DNA of 64,000 nucleotides from Rhodococcus opacus (GTDB lineage Bacteria; Actinomycetota; Actinomycetes; Mycobacteriales; Mycobacteriaceae). Each line of letters opens with the position of its first letter. Position 1 is the first letter of the stretch. The translations under genes and the position numbers were made by a program. This document shows, in pieces, positions 30,576 through 41,398 of this stretch. The stretch lies in contig NZ_JAAXPA010000019.1 in assembly GCF_012396235.1 (NCBI RefSeq), positions 79,076-143,075 on the forward strand, given 5' to 3'. The notes under the pieces are model-generated. The model was given only the letters and a program-made list of their open reading frames with translations. It was not told the origin of the DNA and searched no databases.

Positions 30576-31349
30576 TCAGCGGCGACGCTCGGCGCGGCGG
30601 TCGTCGACGTCGTAGTCCGAGGCGTAGTCGGGAACACCCGAACCGGTCCGCAACTGCTGACGTCCCCGGCCGACGGACCGGACGGTGCCGTTCAGGAAGT
30701 CCTCGAATTCCGCGAGCTTCGTGTCGACGTACAGATCGCAGTCCGAGCGGAGACGATCGGATTCGGCGTGCGCGGAGTCGATCACCCGGGCAGACTCGGC
30801 GTGCGCCTCCTGGACGACCTCCGTCTGCGAGACGAGGCGCGCCTGCTCCGCCGTGCCCTCCGCAACGGACCTCTCGTACGATGCCTTGCCCGACTCGATC
30901 ATGCGATCTGCCTCGGCCCGCGCTCGACCCGTGAGTGCGTCGTACTCGCGCTGGCCTTCCGCGACCGAGGACTCGGCCTCGGCGCGCGCGTCGGTGACCA
31001 ACTGCTCGGCGTGCGCGCGGGCCTCGGCGACCATCCGGTCGGCCTGCGCCTTCGCGTCCGCCAGAATGCGGTCGGCGTCGTCTCGCGCGTTCTCGATGGT
31101 GGAGTTCGCCTCGGCGTTGGCGCTGGAGATCGTCTTCTCCGCGTTGGACCGCGCGTCCCCCACCAGTTTGTCCTTGTGGTCCAGGACGTCCTGGGCGTCG
31201 TCGAGTTCACCGGGAATCGCATCGCGCACGTCGTCGAGCAGTTCGAGGACGTCACCGCGTGGAACCACGCAGCCGGCGGTCATCGGTACGCCGCGTGCCT
31301 CTTCGACAATCGCGACAAGTTCGTCGAGCGCCTCGAATACCCGGTACAC
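30576..31349 (-). CDS. sepIVA: SepIVA-like DivIVA-domain division protein
   Basis: A 257-residue coiled-coil protein of the mycobacterial SepIVA (Rv2927c) group. It opens VYRVFEALDELVAIVEEARG and VPRGDVLELLDDVRDAIPGEL (residues 1-51), then has about 160 residues of heptads with recurring AEADRMI/ADAKAQADRMV units, and ends SVGRGRQQLRTG. SepIVA is needed for septation and polar envelope growth in mycobacteria. GTG at 31349 is preferred because homologues start MYRVFEALDEL and GGGG lies upstream; an in-frame TTG at 31361 is possible. It stands alone with gaps of over 100 bp on both sides. Confidence 0.92.
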   Translation of the reverse strand: MYRVFEALDELVAIVEEARGVPMTAGCVVPRGDVLELLDDVRDAIPGELDDAQDVLDHKDKLVGDARSNAEKTISSANAEANSTIENARDDADRILADAKAQADRMVAEARAHAEQLVTDARAEAESSVAEGQREYDALTGRARAEADRMIESGKASYERSVAEGTAEQARLVSQTEVVQEAHAESARVIDSAHAESDRLRSDCDLYVDTKLAEFEDFLNGTVRSVGRGRQQLRTGSGVPDYASDYDVDDRRAERRR

Positions 31350-31457
31350 AAGCAACCCCAATCATCCATGACCCTCAGCAGGTCGGCGCAGCCTTCTCCG
31401 TGCAAGTCTGCCCGACCGGACGCCGAGGGTGTGTCGTGGCAGCCGGTGTGTCGGGTA

Positions 31458-31952
31458 TCAGCTGCTCTCGGCGGCGCGCTCGGCGATCCTCGCGAGAAGA
31501 CGGGCGTGGACCTTCTCGGGCAGCATGTCGGAGACGTCGCCACCGAACGTGGCCACTTCCTTCACGAGCGAACTCGACAGGTAGCTGTACGTGGGATTGG
31601 TCGGGATGAAGAGGGTGTCGACACCACTGAGCTTCTGGTTCATCTGCGCCATCTGCAGCTCGTAGTCGAAGTCGTTGGCGCCGCGCAGGCCCTTGACGAT
31701 CGCTGTGATCCCTTGCTGCTTGGCGTAATCCACCAGCAGGCCGTGCCAGGACGAGACCCGCACGTTGGGCAGCTCACTGGTCGAGTCTTCGAGCATCTCG
31801 ATGCGCTCTTCGACGGTGAACAGGCCACGCTTGCTCTTGTTGACCATGACCGTCACGATGACCTCGTCGAACTGCGCGGCAGCTCTGCCGATCACGTCAA
31901 GGTGGCCATTGGTCACGGGGTCGAAGGATCCGGGGCAGACAGCGCCAGTCAT
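31458..31952 (-). CDS. coaD: Phosphopantetheine adenylyltransferase
   Basis: A 164-residue enzyme of coenzyme A synthesis (4'-phosphopantetheine + ATP to dephospho-CoA). The N-terminal [16 protein letters not shown] carries the T/H-x-G-H nucleotidyltransferase motif; [19 protein letters not shown] and [17 protein letters not shown] are the other family blocks. The ATG overlaps the rsmD stop as ATGA. The rsmD-coaD pair is conserved across bacteria. Confidence 0.97.
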   Translation of the reverse strand: MTGAVCPGSFDPVTNGHLDVIGRAAAQFDEVIVTVMVNKSKRGLFTVEERIEMLEDSTSELPNVRVSSWHGLLVDYAKQQGITAIVKGLRGANDFDYELQMAQMNQKLSGVDTLFIPTNPTYSYLSSSLVKEVATFGGDVSDMLPEKVHARLLARIAERAAESS

Positions 31953-32515
31953 GAGTCCAGACCGTAGCAGGTCGCCAATTCGATTCTCGCCTCGCCGTAC
32001 TTCTTCGCCTTGACGGGTGCGAAGCCTTCGGGCCAGGCCGTCTCGGGTGACCTCGACGACCGTTCGAGCACCACGATCGAGCCGTCGCCGACCCAGCCGT
32101 TGACCCGCAGGTGGCCGAGCACCGTCTGCACCGCCTGGTCGTCGACGGCGTACGGCGGATCCGCCATCACCAGGTCGTACGGCCGGTCGGCGGTGCCCGC
32201 GAGCACCGCCGCCACCGGAGCGCCGCGCACTTCCGCGCCCGGTAGACCGACGGTGCTCACGTTGTGTTTGATGATGCCCGCCGCTTTCGCGTCGGACTCG
32301 ACGAGGACCACGCGGTCCGCGCCCCGGGAGAGCGCTTCCAGGCCGAGCGCCCCCGATCCCGCGTAGAGATCGAGGACGGACGCGCCCTCGAGGTCCATCC
32401 GGCTGTGCAGTGCGCTGAACAATGCCTCGCGGACCCGGTCCGAGGTGGGCCGGGTCCCGCTCGGCGGGACCCGCAGGCGTCGACCGCCCGCGAGTCCCGC
32501 GATGATCCGAGTCAC
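31949..32515 (-). CDS. rsmD: 16S rRNA (guanine966-N2)-methyltransferase
   Basis: A 188-residue SAM-dependent methyltransferase. It opens [35 protein letters not shown], has the SAM-binding [20 protein letters not shown] and the catalytic DPPY tetrapeptide (N/D-P-P-Y) in [13 protein letters not shown] start overlaps the pyc stop as GTGA, and its stop overlaps coaD, giving a coupled pyc-rsmD-coaD chain. Confidence 0.95.
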   Translation of the reverse strand: MTRIIAGLAGGRRLRVPPSGTRPTSDRVREALFSALHSRMDLEGASVLDLYAGSGALGLEALSRGADRVVLVESDAKAAGIIKHNVSTVGLPGAEVRGAPVAAVLAGTADRPYDLVMADPPYAVDDQAVQTVLGHLRVNGWVGDGSIVVLERSSRSPETAWPEGFAPVKAKKYGEARIELATCYGLDS

Positions 32516-35500
32516 TCGCTCGCGGACTCCCCTGTCGCCACGACGGCGAGCAGGTCGCCGCCCTCCACCTGTTGGACCGATCCGATGGCCAGCCGGGAGA
32601 CCGTGCCACTCCGCGGGGCGGTGATGGCCGCTTCCATCTTCATGGCCTCGATGGTCGCGATCGTGTCGCCCGCGGAGATGTGCTGGCCCTCGGTCACGGC
32701 GAGGGTCACCACACCGGCGAACGGCGCCGGCACGTGGCCGGGGTTGTTCTTGTCCGCCTTCTCCGCGGCGGGCATCTCACTGGAGATGGACCGGTCGCGC
32801 ACCGACACCGGACGCAGCTGCCCGTTGAGGATGCACATGACGGTGCGGTATCCCCGCTCGTCGGGTTCGGAGATGGCCTCGAGCCCGATGATCAGCTCGA
32901 CACCCTGCGCGAGGCGGACCCGGTGCTCGTCGCCGCGGCGCAGGCCGTAGAAGAACTGGTTGGCCGAGAGCTGCGACGTGTCGCCGTACTTGTCGCGGTG
33001 CTCGAGGAATTCCTTCGTCGGGCCGGGGAACAGCAACCGGTTGAGCGTCGCGCGGCGTTCCGCGGACGTGCCGGAGAGGGCCTTCTCGTCCTCCGCGGAC
33101 AGCGGCACCTCCGGCTTCGCTTCGCCGCGGCCTTCGAGTGCCCGGGTGCGGAACGGTTCGGGCCAGCCACCGGGCGGGGTGCCCAGTTCGCCGCGCAGGA
33201 ATCCGACCACCGAGTCGGGGATGTCGAACTTCGCCGGGTTGTCCTTGAATTCCTCGGTGGAGGCACCGGATCCGACGAGGTGCAGGGCGAGGTCGCCGAC
33301 GACCTTCGACGACGGGGTGACCTTCACGAGGCGGCCGAGCATGCGGTCGGCGGCCGCGTACTTGGCCTCGACCTCCTCGAACTTGTCGCCGAGACCGAGG
33401 GCCACGGCCTGGGTGCGCAGGTTCGACAGCTGACCGCCCGGGATCTCGTGCGTGTAGACGCGTCCGGTCGGGGCCGGCAGCCCCGACTCGAAGGGCTTGT
33501 AGACCTTGCGCAGCGCCTCCCAGTACGGCTCGAGGTCGCACACGGCCTGCAGGTCCAGGCCGGTGTCGTACTCCGAATGCGCGGCGGCCGCCACGATCGC
33601 CGACAACGCCGGCTGACTGGTGGTGCCCGCCAGCGCGGCCGAGGCCCCGTCGACCGCGTCCGCGCCTGCCTGCCACGCGGCCAGGTAGGTCGCGAGCTGA
33701 CCACCCGGGGTGTCGTGGGTGTGCACGTGCACGGGCAGGTCGAAGTTCTTGCGCAGCGCCGTCACCAGGGTGGTGGCGGCCGGGGCGCGAAGCAGTCCGG
33801 CCATGTCCTTGATCGCGATGACGTGCGCACCGGCCTCGACGATTTCCTCCGCCAGGCGCAGGTAGTAGTCGAGGGTGTACAGGTTCTCGTTCGGGTTCGA
33901 CAGGTCGCCCGTGTACGACAGCGCGACCTCGGCGAGCGCGGTGCCGGTCTCGCGGACGGCGTCGATGGCCGGCCGCATCTGGTCGACGTTGTTGAGGGCG
34001 TCGAAGATGCGGAAGATGTCGATGCCGCTGTTCGTGGCTTCCTCGACGAACGCCCGCGTCACCTTCTCCGGGTACGGGGTGTACCCGACGGTGTTCCGGC
34101 CACGCAGCAGCATCTGCAGGCAGATGTTCGGCACGGCCTCACGCAGCGCCGACAGCCGGTACCAGGGATCCTCGTGCAGGAACCGCAGAGCCACGTCGTA
34201 GGTGGCACCACCCCAGGCCTCGATGGAGAGCAGTTCCGGGGTCAGCCGGGCGACGTGTCCGGCGACGTCGAGCAGACCGCTGGTGCGCACGCGGGTCGCG
34301 AGCAGCGACTGGTGTGCGTCGCGGAACGTGGTCTCCGTGACGGCGAGGGCCTTCTGCTCCCGCAGTGCCTTGGCGAATCCTTCCGGGCCGAGGGCGAGGA
34401 GCTTCTGGCGACTGCCGTCCGGCGGCGGGGTGGACAGGTCGATCTGGGGCAGCTTGTCGCGCGGGTACACAGCCGACGGCCGCTCGCCGTGCGGCTTGTT
34501 GACGGTCACGTCGGCGAGGTAGGTGAGGATTTTGGTGCCACGGTCCGCGGAGCTGCGCAGCGTGAGCAGCTGGGGGCGCTCCTCGATGAAGGACGTGGTG
34601 ACCCGGCCGGCCTTGAAATCGGGGTCGTCGAGCACCGCCTGCAGGAACGGGATGTTCGTCGACACGCCGCGGATGCGGAACTCGGTGACCGCGCGGCGGG
34701 CCCGGGCGACGGCGGTTTCGAAGTCGCGGCCGCGGCAGGTGAGCTTGACGAGCATCGAATCGAAGTACGCGGAGACCTCTGCGCCGACCGACGTTCCGCC
34801 GTCGAGGCGGATACCGGCACCACCCGGGGTGCGGTAGCCGGTGATCCGACCGGTGTCCGGGCGGAACCCGTTGGCGGGGTCTTCGGTGGTGATGCGGCAC
34901 TGCAGGGCCGCACCGCGCAGCGTGATCTTGTCCTGGCTCAGGCCCAGATCCGCGAGGGTCTCCCCCGACGCGATCCGCAACTGCGATTGCACGAGGTCGA
35001 CGTCCGTGACCTCTTCGGTGACGGTGTGCTCGACCTGGATGCGGGGGTTCATCTCGATGAAGACGTGGTTGCCGCGGGTGTCGAGGAGGAATTCGACGGT
35101 GCCGGCACAGGAATAGTTGATCTCCTTCGCGAACGCGACGGCGTCCGCGCAGATCTTCGCCCGCAGCTCTTCCGAGAGGTTCGGGGCAGGCGCGAGCTCG
35201 ATCACCTTCTGGTGACGGCGCTGCAGCGAGCAGTCGCGCTCGAACAGGTGGATGACGTTGCCCTGACCGTCGGCCAGGATCTGGACCTCGATGTGACGCG
35301 GGTCGACGACGGCCTGCTCGAGGAACACCGTCGGGTCGCCGAACGCCGACTCGGCCTCACGCGCGGCGGCCTCGATGGACTCCTTGAGCTGAGCCCGCTC
35401 GGCGACGCGCCGCATGCCGCGGCCACCGCCGCCGGCGACGGCCTTCACGAACAGCGGGAACTGCATGGTCTCGGCCGCGGCCAGCAACTCGTCCACGTCG

Positions 35501-35916
35501 GCGGACGGCTCCGAGGACGCCAGCACCGGCAGACCGGCGGCCTTCGCCGCGGCGATCGCGCGTGCCTTGTTGCCGGTGAGCTCGAGTACCTCGGCGGACG
35601 GACCCACGAACGTGATGCCCGCCTCGGCGCACGCGGCGGCGAGATCCGGGTTCTCGGAAAGGAAGCCGTAGCCGGGGTAGATGGCGTCGGCGCCTGCCTG
35701 CTTGGCCGCGGAGACGATCTCGTCGACGGAGAGGTACGCCCGAACCGGGTGTCCCTCCTCGCCGATCTGATAACTCTCATCAGCCTTCAGACGGTGGATC
35801 GAGTTCCGATCCTCGTACGGGAACACCGCGACCGTTCCAGCACCTAGTTCGTAGGCGGCACGGAAAGCGCGGATCGCAATTTCGCCACGGTTGGCGACCA
35901 GGACTTTGGAGAACAT
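32512..35916 (-). CDS. pyc: Pyruvate carboxylase
   Basis: A 1134-residue single-chain biotin enzyme making oxaloacetate from pyruvate and bicarbonate. Domain order: biotin carboxylase with the ATP-grasp glycine loop [13 protein letters not shown] (about 160-172) and [15 protein letters not shown]; carboxyltransferase with [32 protein letters not shown] and [14 protein letters not shown]; and a C-terminal biotinyl domain with IEAMKMEA, Lys1093 being the biotinylation site. Full length compared with usual about 1120-1150. The 155-bp upstream region separates it from recG and presumably carries its promoter. Confidence 0.98.
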   Translation of the reverse strand: MFSKVLVANRGEIAIRAFRAAYELGAGTVAVFPYEDRNSIHRLKADESYQIGEEGHPVRAYLSVDEIVSAAKQAGADAIYPGYGFLSENPDLAAACAEAGITFVGPSAEVLELTGNKARAIAAAKAAGLPVLASSEPSADVDELLAAAETMQFPLFVKAVAGGGGRGMRRVAERAQLKESIEAAAREAESAFGDPTVFLEQAVVDPRHIEVQILADGQGNVIHLFERDCSLQRRHQKVIELAPAPNLSEELRAKICADAVAFAKEINYSCAGTVEFLLDTRGNHVFIEMNPRIQVEHTVTEEVTDVDLVQSQLRIASGETLADLGLSQDKITLRGAALQCRITTEDPANGFRPDTGRITGYRTPGGAGIRLDGGTSVGAEVSAYFDSMLVKLTCRGRDFETAVARARRAVTEFRIRGVSTNIPFLQAVLDDPDFKAGRVTTSFIEERPQLLTLRSSADRGTKILTYLADVTVNKPHGERPSAVYPRDKLPQIDLSTPPPDGSRQKLLALGPEGFAKALREQKALAVTETTFRDAHQSLLATRVRTSGLLDVAGHVARLTPELLSIEAWGGATYDVALRFLHEDPWYRLSALREAVPNICLQMLLRGRNTVGYTPYPEKVTRAFVEEATNSGIDIFRIFDALNNVDQMRPAIDAVRETGTALAEVALSYTGDLSNPNENLYTLDYYLRLAEEIVEAGAHVIAIKDMAGLLRAPAATTLVTALRKNFDLPVHVHTHDTPGGQLATYLAAWQAGADAVDGASAALAGTTSQPALSAIVAAAAHSEYDTGLDLQAVCDLEPYWEALRKVYKPFESGLPAPTGRVYTHEIPGGQLSNLRTQAVALGLGDKFEEVEAKYAAADRMLGRLVKVTPSSKVVGDLALHLVGSGASTEEFKDNPAKFDIPDSVVGFLRGELGTPPGGWPEPFRTRALEGRGEAKPEVPLSAEDEKALSGTSAERRATLNRLLFPGPTKEFLEHRDKYGDTSQLSANQFFYGLRRGDEHRVRLAQGVELIIGLEAISEPDERGYRTVMCILNGQLRPVSVRDRSISSEMPAAEKADKNNPGHVPAPFAGVVTLAVTEGQHISAGDTIATIEAMKMEAAITAPRSGTVSRLAIGSVQQVEGGDLLAVVATGESASE

Positions 35917-36071
35917 TGGAGCAAACTACCCCGCCGTCGACGGCCGCGGATAAATGGCATCCCACATTTCAGGATCCTCCACAAACTTCACAAAGACCCC
36001 CCTGACGTGTGCGAATTCTGCAACAGACCCGAAACAGACGAGCAAAGATTTACGTGAAGCGAAGTAAGTTC

Positions 36072-38330
36072 TCACGTTTTCTCCAGATATTCGATGCGGT
36101 CCGCGTCGAGCGCCGACGTCACCATCGCCGACAGTCCGGGATGGTTCTCGAGGCGCGGGTCGTCTGCGATCACCGAACGCGCGAACTCGGACGCCGCGGC
36201 GATGACGTCCTCGTGGCCGAGCAGCGACAACAGCCGCAACGTGGACGTCGTGCCCGACTGCGCCGCACCGAGAATGTCGCCCTCGCGGCGCGTGGCGAGG
36301 TCGAGTTGCGCGAGTTCGAAGCCGTCGTTGGTCGACGCCACGCTCGACAATCGCTCGTAGGCGGGACCGCCCGGATTCATCTTCGTGACGAGAATGCACA
36401 GGCCCTGGTGTTTGCCACGGCCGACGCGTCCGCGCAGCTGGTGCAGCTGACTCACACCGAAACGGTCCGCGTCGACGATCACCATGATCGTCGCGTTCGG
36501 GACGTCGACACCGACCTCCACGACCGTGGTGCACACGAGGACGTCGATATCGCCGGCCGTGAAGTCGCGCATCACCGCGTCCTTCTCGTCCGCGGGAAGC
36601 CGGCCGTGCAGCAGACCCACCCGCAGGTCCGGCATGACGCTGCCGCTCAACTCCTCGAACACCTCGACGGCGGACTTCGTCTCGGGCGCCTTCTCGTCGA
36701 ACGCGTCTTCACCGTCACCCTTCTCTCCGTCGCCGATGCGCGAGCACACGACGTACGCCTGCCGCCCCTCGGCCACGTCCTCGCGGATCCGTTCCCACGC
36801 GCGCGCGACCCACTGCGGCTTCTGCGACGCGGGTACCACACTGCTCTTGATCGGTGACCGCCCCTTCGGCAGCTGGCGCAGCGTCGACACCTCGAGATCG
36901 CCGAGCACCGTCATCGCGATGGTGCGGGGAATCGGCGTCGCCGTCATCACCAGCAGATGCGGGCTCATGCCCTCCCGCGCCCTCGACCGCAGCCGGTCGC
37001 GCTGCTCGACACCGAACCGGTGCTGCTCGTCGACCACCACCATCCCGAGATTGAAGAATTCGACGTTGTCCTGGATCAGGGCGTGCGTGCCGATGACGAT
37101 CCCGGCGTCGCCGGTGATCGCCTCGTTCAGAGCCGTGCGTTTGGCGGCGACCGGCATCGACCCCGTCAGCAGCGCCACCCGTGTGGCCTTCTCGTGCGCC
37201 CCGAGCTCCCCCGCGGTCGCGAGGGGGCCGAGCATCGCCCGCAGCGACCGGGCGTGCTGCGTCGCGAGGACCTCGGTCGGCGCGAGCAGGGCGCACTGGT
37301 AGCCGGCGTCGACCACCTGGAGCATGGCGCGCAGGGCCACGATCGTCTTACCCGAACCCACCTCACCCTGCAACAGCCTGCTCATCGGGTGCGGCTGCGC
37401 CAGATCGGCCGAGATCTCGTCGGCGACCGCGTGCTGACCGTCGGTGAGCTGGAACGGAAGCATTTTCTCGAACACGTCCGCGATCCCGCCGGGCACGGGC
37501 GGGCACTCGGGCGCGACTCGCTCGGCGTTGTCGTGGCGGCGACGGGCGAGAACCAGCTGCAGCGCCGTCGCCTCGTCGAACCGCAGACGGTCGTGGGCGT
37601 TCTCCACGTCCTCGCGGGTGTCGGGCAGGTGGACCGACCGGAGGGCTTCGTCGAGACCGATCAGGTCGCGTTCGGCCCGGATGTCTTCCGGCAGGGGGTC
37701 GTCGACGTGATCGAGCTGGTCCAGGATCTGGCGGACGCACTTCATGATCGTCCAGCTCTCCACGTCCCGGGTGGCCGGATAGAGCGGGATCAGCGCCCGG
37801 TCGAACACGGACAGGTCGACCCCCGCACCGGGTTCCTGCGACGCCCGGGCGATTCCCGCGAGATCCCCGGCACCGCGGATCCTGTCGACGTTCACGACGG
37901 GGTCCTCGCTGCCGGCACGCGGCTCGGGAAGGATGAGGTAGCTCGGATGGGTGAGGCTCCACTTCTGGCGGAAGTACTTGACCGTTCCCGAGAACATCGC
38001 GCGCACACCCGGCTTGATCACGTGCTTGACCTTCTGCGGGCTGAAGAACGTGACGTCCACGTTCTGGGTGTCGGTCGACAGGACCACCTTGAGCATGCTG
38101 CCCGGCCGGTTCTTCATCTTCACGACGGCCGCGGACGTGACCCGGGCGATGATCGTGATGTGCTCGCCCTCCGGCGGGTCCTTCTCCGCGAGCTCGCGGC
38201 CCTGCGAGGCGTACCGGTGCGGGTAATGCCGCAGCAGGTCCTCGACCGTGCGGATGTCGAACGCCTCCTCGAGCGCGTCGGCGGTCTTCTTCCCCAGCAG
38301 ATGATCGAGCCGGTCGGACAATGTGGCCAT
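36072..38330 (-). CDS. recG: ATP-dependent DNA helicase RecG
   Basis: A 752-residue branch-migration helicase. The N-terminal OB wedge domain starts MATLSDRLDHLLGKKTADAL; helicase motifs include the Walker A GEVGSGKTIVAL, a DEQHRFGVEQR Walker B, ATPIPRTIAMT, and HQLRGRVGRG near the end. ATG at 38330 has GAGG 7 nt upstream; an ATG 4 codons earlier overlaps the DAK2 gene stop (ATGA) and is the alternative. It follows the DAK2-domain gene on the same strand, as in many Gram-positive and actinobacterial genomes. Confidence 0.95.
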   Translation of the reverse strand: MATLSDRLDHLLGKKTADALEEAFDIRTVEDLLRHYPHRYASQGRELAEKDPPEGEHITIIARVTSAAVVKMKNRPGSMLKVVLSTDTQNVDVTFFSPQKVKHVIKPGVRAMFSGTVKYFRQKWSLTHPSYLILPEPRAGSEDPVVNVDRIRGAGDLAGIARASQEPGAGVDLSVFDRALIPLYPATRDVESWTIMKCVRQILDQLDHVDDPLPEDIRAERDLIGLDEALRSVHLPDTREDVENAHDRLRFDEATALQLVLARRRHDNAERVAPECPPVPGGIADVFEKMLPFQLTDGQHAVADEISADLAQPHPMSRLLQGEVGSGKTIVALRAMLQVVDAGYQCALLAPTEVLATQHARSLRAMLGPLATAGELGAHEKATRVALLTGSMPVAAKRTALNEAITGDAGIVIGTHALIQDNVEFFNLGMVVVDEQHRFGVEQRDRLRSRAREGMSPHLLVMTATPIPRTIAMTVLGDLEVSTLRQLPKGRSPIKSSVVPASQKPQWVARAWERIREDVAEGRQAYVVCSRIGDGEKGDGEDAFDEKAPETKSAVEVFEELSGSVMPDLRVGLLHGRLPADEKDAVMRDFTAGDIDVLVCTTVVEVGVDVPNATIMVIVDADRFGVSQLHQLRGRVGRGKHQGLCILVTKMNPGGPAYERLSSVASTNDGFELAQLDLATRREGDILGAAQSGTTSTLRLLSLLGHEDVIAAASEFARSVIADDPRLENHPGLSAMVTSALDADRIEYLEKT

Positions 38331-38338
38331 CGAATTCC

Positions 38339-40051
38339 TCATTCCACCCCGAGTTGCAACAGATCTCCAGGTTGTCCACCGTGGTAGATCATCACCTCGA
38401 CGCCGGGGTGCCGCTGCGAGATGTGATCGGCCAGTTCCGTGTCCAGCCCCTCCGGCGCCTCCGACCCCATCAGGAGCGTCACCAGTTCGCCACCCGCGCC
38501 GAGGACGAGGTCGACGAGCCGCCGTCCGGCCGCGACCGCGTCCGGTTCGATGACGATCACCTCGTGACCCATCAGTCCGATGCCGTCGCCCGGTTCGCAG
38601 GTGCCCACGTAGGTGAGGGCCCGTTCCCGGGCGATGCGCAACGATCCCCAGCGGGTGGCGGCGGCCGCCTCCGACATCGCGAACGCGTCGTCCACCGCCT
38701 CACGCTCGGGGTCGTGCACCGCCAGGGACGCGAGTCCCTGCACCATCGCGGACGTCGCGAGCAGCAGGACCTCGTGGCGGGCATCCCTCGCCGCGGCACT
38801 GACCGCGACGAGTTCCTGGGCCGTCAGCGCGCCGTTGGGGAGGACGAGCACCTCGGTGCGTCCCATCTGTCTGATGATGCCGAGAAGCTGGGCCCGGGTG
38901 ACGGGGGCGTCATCGCACCGGAGGACGGTCGCGCCTTCGCTGGCGAACAGTTCGGCGGCGCCGTCCCCGGCCACGACGGCGACGATTCCCCGCTCCCCCT
39001 GATCCGGCCGGGTCCGGACCGGTGGAACGAGCAACCCCTGGTCCCGCGCATCCACGAGGAAGCTGCTGACCCGGATTCCGTGGATGCGTCCCGCCGACAG
39101 TCCGGCCTCCACGGCGGCGCCCGCGTCCGTGCAGTGCACGTGCACCGACCAGCCGCCGCCGCCGTCGCCGACGATCACGATCGAGTCCCCGAGGGCGTTC
39201 AGCGTGGTGCGCAACTCCCCCATGCGGTCCTCGTCGGACTCCGCGACCAGGTACATCACCTCGAAGTCCTGATCCGAGCCCTCGTCGCAGTCGGGTCCGG
39301 GTCCCGGATGCGCATGCGGGCCCTGCGACGCGGGCGGCGCGACAACGGGGACGGGCTCTGCGCGATGCGTGGACGGGGTGCGGCGCGGAACGTGGAGCGC
39401 GATCGGTGCGCGATCCGGCGGCGCACCCGTCACGGCCGTGACGAGAGCGTCGAGGATCACCACGAGGCCGAGTCCTCCCGCATCGACGACGCCCGCGGTG
39501 CCCAGCACGTCGAGTTGCGACGGCGTCCTGGTGAGCGCGGACGCCGCCGCATCCGCGGCTGCGCGTGCCGTGACCGCGATCGGCGCCTCGTCCGGGAACT
39601 CCGCCGCCGCGTCGGCCGCGCAGCGCAGCACGGTGACGATGGTGCCCTCCACCAGGTAGCTCACCGCGTCCGTCACCAGATTGGTGGCCATCAGCAGTCC
39701 GGTCCGGACCGTCCGGGTGTCGACGGCGGAGGTGACGGCCGCTTCCGCGACCCCTCGCAGCACCTGGGACAGGATCACTCCGGAATTCCCGCGCGCGCCG
39801 GCGACCGCGCCCCGAGCCAGGGCGATGGCAACCTGCCGGACGTCCTTGGTGCCGCTTGCAGTGCCCGCGTACTCGTCGATCGCACCCAGCGCCGCCCGCA
39901 TGGTGAACAGCAGGTTGGTACCCGTGTCGGAGTCCGGGATCGGAAAGACGTTGAGGCTGTTGATCTCCTCGCACCGCTTTTCCAGACCCGCGACGGCGGT
40001 CCGCGCCCACGATTCGAGGACTCGACCGTCCATCGGGAGCTCAGGGGCCAC
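38339..40051 (-). CDS. DAK2-domain protein, FakA/YloV-like kinase
   Basis: A 570-residue protein with an N-terminal DAK2 phosphotransferase domain: [20 protein letters not shown] (32-51) holds the metal/nucleotide-binding acidic residues, followed by [14 protein letters not shown]. The C-terminal half is the FakA-type DegV-interacting region. FakA phosphorylates fatty acids bound to FakB; no fakB gene lies nearby, so that role is inferred. A His/Pro/Gly-rich linker at about 235-265 is unusual. It is divergent from rpmB and upstream of recG. A shorter start at MDGRVLESW is possible. Confidence 0.9.
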   Translation of the reverse strand: MAPELPMDGRVLESWARTAVAGLEKRCEEINSLNVFPIPDSDTGTNLLFTMRAALGAIDEYAGTASGTKDVRQVAIALARGAVAGARGNSGVILSQVLRGVAEAAVTSAVDTRTVRTGLLMATNLVTDAVSYLVEGTIVTVLRCAADAAAEFPDEAPIAVTARAAADAAASALTRTPSQLDVLGTAGVVDAGGLGLVVILDALVTAVTGAPPDRAPIALHVPRRTPSTHRAEPVPVVAPPASQGPHAHPGPGPDCDEGSDQDFEVMYLVAESDEDRMGELRTTLNALGDSIVIVGDGGGGWSVHVHCTDAGAAVEAGLSAGRIHGIRVSSFLVDARDQGLLVPPVRTRPDQGERGIVAVVAGDGAAELFASEGATVLRCDDAPVTRAQLLGIIRQMGRTEVLVLPNGALTAQELVAVSAAARDARHEVLLLATSAMVQGLASLAVHDPEREAVDDAFAMSEAAAATRWGSLRIARERALTYVGTCEPGDGIGLMGHEVIVIEPDAVAAGRRLVDLVLGAGGELVTLLMGSEAPEGLDTELADHISQRHPGVEVMIYHGGQPGDLLQLGVE

Positions 40052-40145
40052 TGTCGTCCTCTCCGGCCAGGGGAATGGGAAGGTGCCGTCAGACTAGTCG
40101 GGGGAAGATGATCGGGCCCGCGGTCCGAGCCCTTCGGGACCGGGT

Positions 40146-40175
40146 TTGGCCAATCCGCACTCGAGCGGCTACTCT
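40146..40175 (+). promoter_or_regulatory. Candidate rpmB promoter
   Basis: TTGGCC (40146-40151) and TACTCT (40170-40175), spaced 18 bp, resemble sigma-70-type -35 and -10 elements 95 bp before rpmB. Moderate fit only; no transcript data. Confidence 0.35.
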
Positions 40176-40269
40176 TGCACGGTTGCCTCGTACAGGGCGC
40201 GCTTGCTGTGCCCTGTCTCCACGAGGCCAGCAAATTTCACAGTTCACTATCTTGAAGGAGTTCGCGACT

Positions 40270-40461
40270 ATGGCTGCCGTCTGCGACGTATGCGCCAAGG
40301 GGCCCGGCTTCGGTAAGTCGGTCTCGCACTCGCACCGGCGTACCAACCGTCGCTGGAACCCGAACATTCAGACTGTTCGTGCCGAGGTTGCCCCCGGAAA
40401 CACCCGGAAGGTCAACGTCTGCACCTCTTGCCTGAAGGCTGGAAAGGTTGCTCGGGGCTGA
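40270..40461 (+). CDS. rpmB: 50S ribosomal protein L28
   Basis: A 63-residue L28 beginning [22 protein letters not shown]. Cysteines in CDVC and CTSC form a zinc ribbon, so this is the zinc-dependent (C+) paralogue. The ATG is fixed by conservation; the frame is open upstream but not coding. A near-perfect intrinsic terminator follows 22 nt after the stop. It is monocistronic and divergent from the DAK2 gene. Confidence 0.98.
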   Translation: MAAVCDVCAKGPGFGKSVSHSHRRTNRRWNPNIQTVRAEVAPGNTRKVNVCTSCLKAGKVARG

Positions 40462-40483
40462 CCCGACGCTGCGTGCGATGTCA

Positions 40484-40523
40484 CTGCGCCCCCGACACTT
40501 CGGTGTCGGGGGCGCAGTTTTTT
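40484..40523 (+). terminator. Intrinsic terminator of rpmB
   Basis: A perfect 15-bp stem (CTGCGCCCCCGACAC / GTGTCGGGGGCGCAG) closed by a TTCG tetraloop is followed by six T residues. It is the most classical rho-independent terminator in the window. Confidence 0.95.
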
Positions 40524-40609
40524 ATGCCGCCGCACCTTGTCCGATTCGGCATCGTCGCAGCGCATCGGGGCACGTCGGGCACCGGCAGGGGCCCACGTAA
40601 GGTGCAACG

Positions 40610-41398
40610 GTGACTTCTCTCGATGGACTCAGCAAAGTACAGCTCGAAGACGGCGTCCTGCGCATCACGATCGCGACGGCGGAGAACGGCACCTCGCTGG
40701 ACGGCGAGGGCATGGTGCAGGGTGCCCGGGCACTCGAAGCGGTCGGTGACCGAATCGGCAGCGTCCTCCTCGTCGGGGAGGGCCCGAACTTCTGCGCGGG
40801 CGGCAACGTCCACGCCTTCGCGTCCGCACCGGTGCGAAGCGAATACGTCGCCGAGGTGGCGCGCGTGTTCCACGAATTCGTTCGTGCGCTCGACGCCGTG
40901 ACCGTTCCGGTGATCGCCGGTGTGCACGGGTGGGCTGCGGGCGCCGGTATGAGCCTTGTCTGCCTCACGGACGTCGCCATCGGCGGCCCGGGCACCAAGC
41001 TGCGCCCGGCCTACCCGTCCATCGGCTTCACCCCGGACGGCGGCATGTCCTGGACCCTTCCGCGCATCGTCGGCGACGCTCGCGCGCGCGAGATCCTGAT
41101 CACCGACGCCGTTCTCAGCGGTGACGAGGCCGTCCGCCTGGGCATCCTCAGCCGCCTCGTCGGCGACGACGTCGTTCAGGACGAGGCACTCCGGCTCGCC
41201 CGCACGCTCGCTGCCGGCCCGACGCCGTCCTTCTCGGGGATCAAGACGCTCGTCCGCGCCTCCCGATATCGCACGCTCGCCGAGCAACTCGACGCGGAGG
41301 CCGCGTCGATCGCCACCGCGGCCGACAGCCCGGTGGGACGCGAGGGCGTCGACGCCTTCGTCGAGAAGCGGCGTGCCGACTTCTCGTCGGTGCAGTGA
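40610..41398 (+). CDS. Enoyl-CoA hydratase/isomerase family protein (PaaG-like)
   Basis: A 262-residue crotonase-fold protein acting on CoA thioesters. The oxyanion-hole segments are NFCAGGNVHAF (60-70) and WAAGAGMSLV. The first hydratase glutamate position (E144 in rat) appears as Tyr135, while TPDGGMSW carries Asp143 as in PaaG-type isomerases, so isomerase rather than hydratase activity is likely. GTG start with weak upstream signal. The gene end (RADFSSVQ and stop) forms the first unit of a 32-bp tandem repeat. Convergent with ung. Confidence 0.88.
   Translation: MTSLDGLSKVQLEDGVLRITIATAENGTSLDGEGMVQGARALEAVGDRIGSVLLVGEGPNFCAGGNVHAFASAPVRSEYVAEVARVFHEFVRALDAVTVPVIAGVHGWAAGAGMSLVCLTDVAIGGPGTKLRPAYPSIGFTPDGGMSWTLPRIVGDARAREILITDAVLSGDEAVRLGILSRLVGDDVVQDEALRLARTLAAGPTPSFSGIKTLVRASRYRTLAEQLDAEAASIATAADSPVGREGVDAFVEKRRADFSSVQ

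Noticed and set aside
32572..35847. A 1091-codon open frame opposite pyc
   Set aside because: Antisense shadow of pyruvate carboxylase with no recognisable domain or ribosome site.
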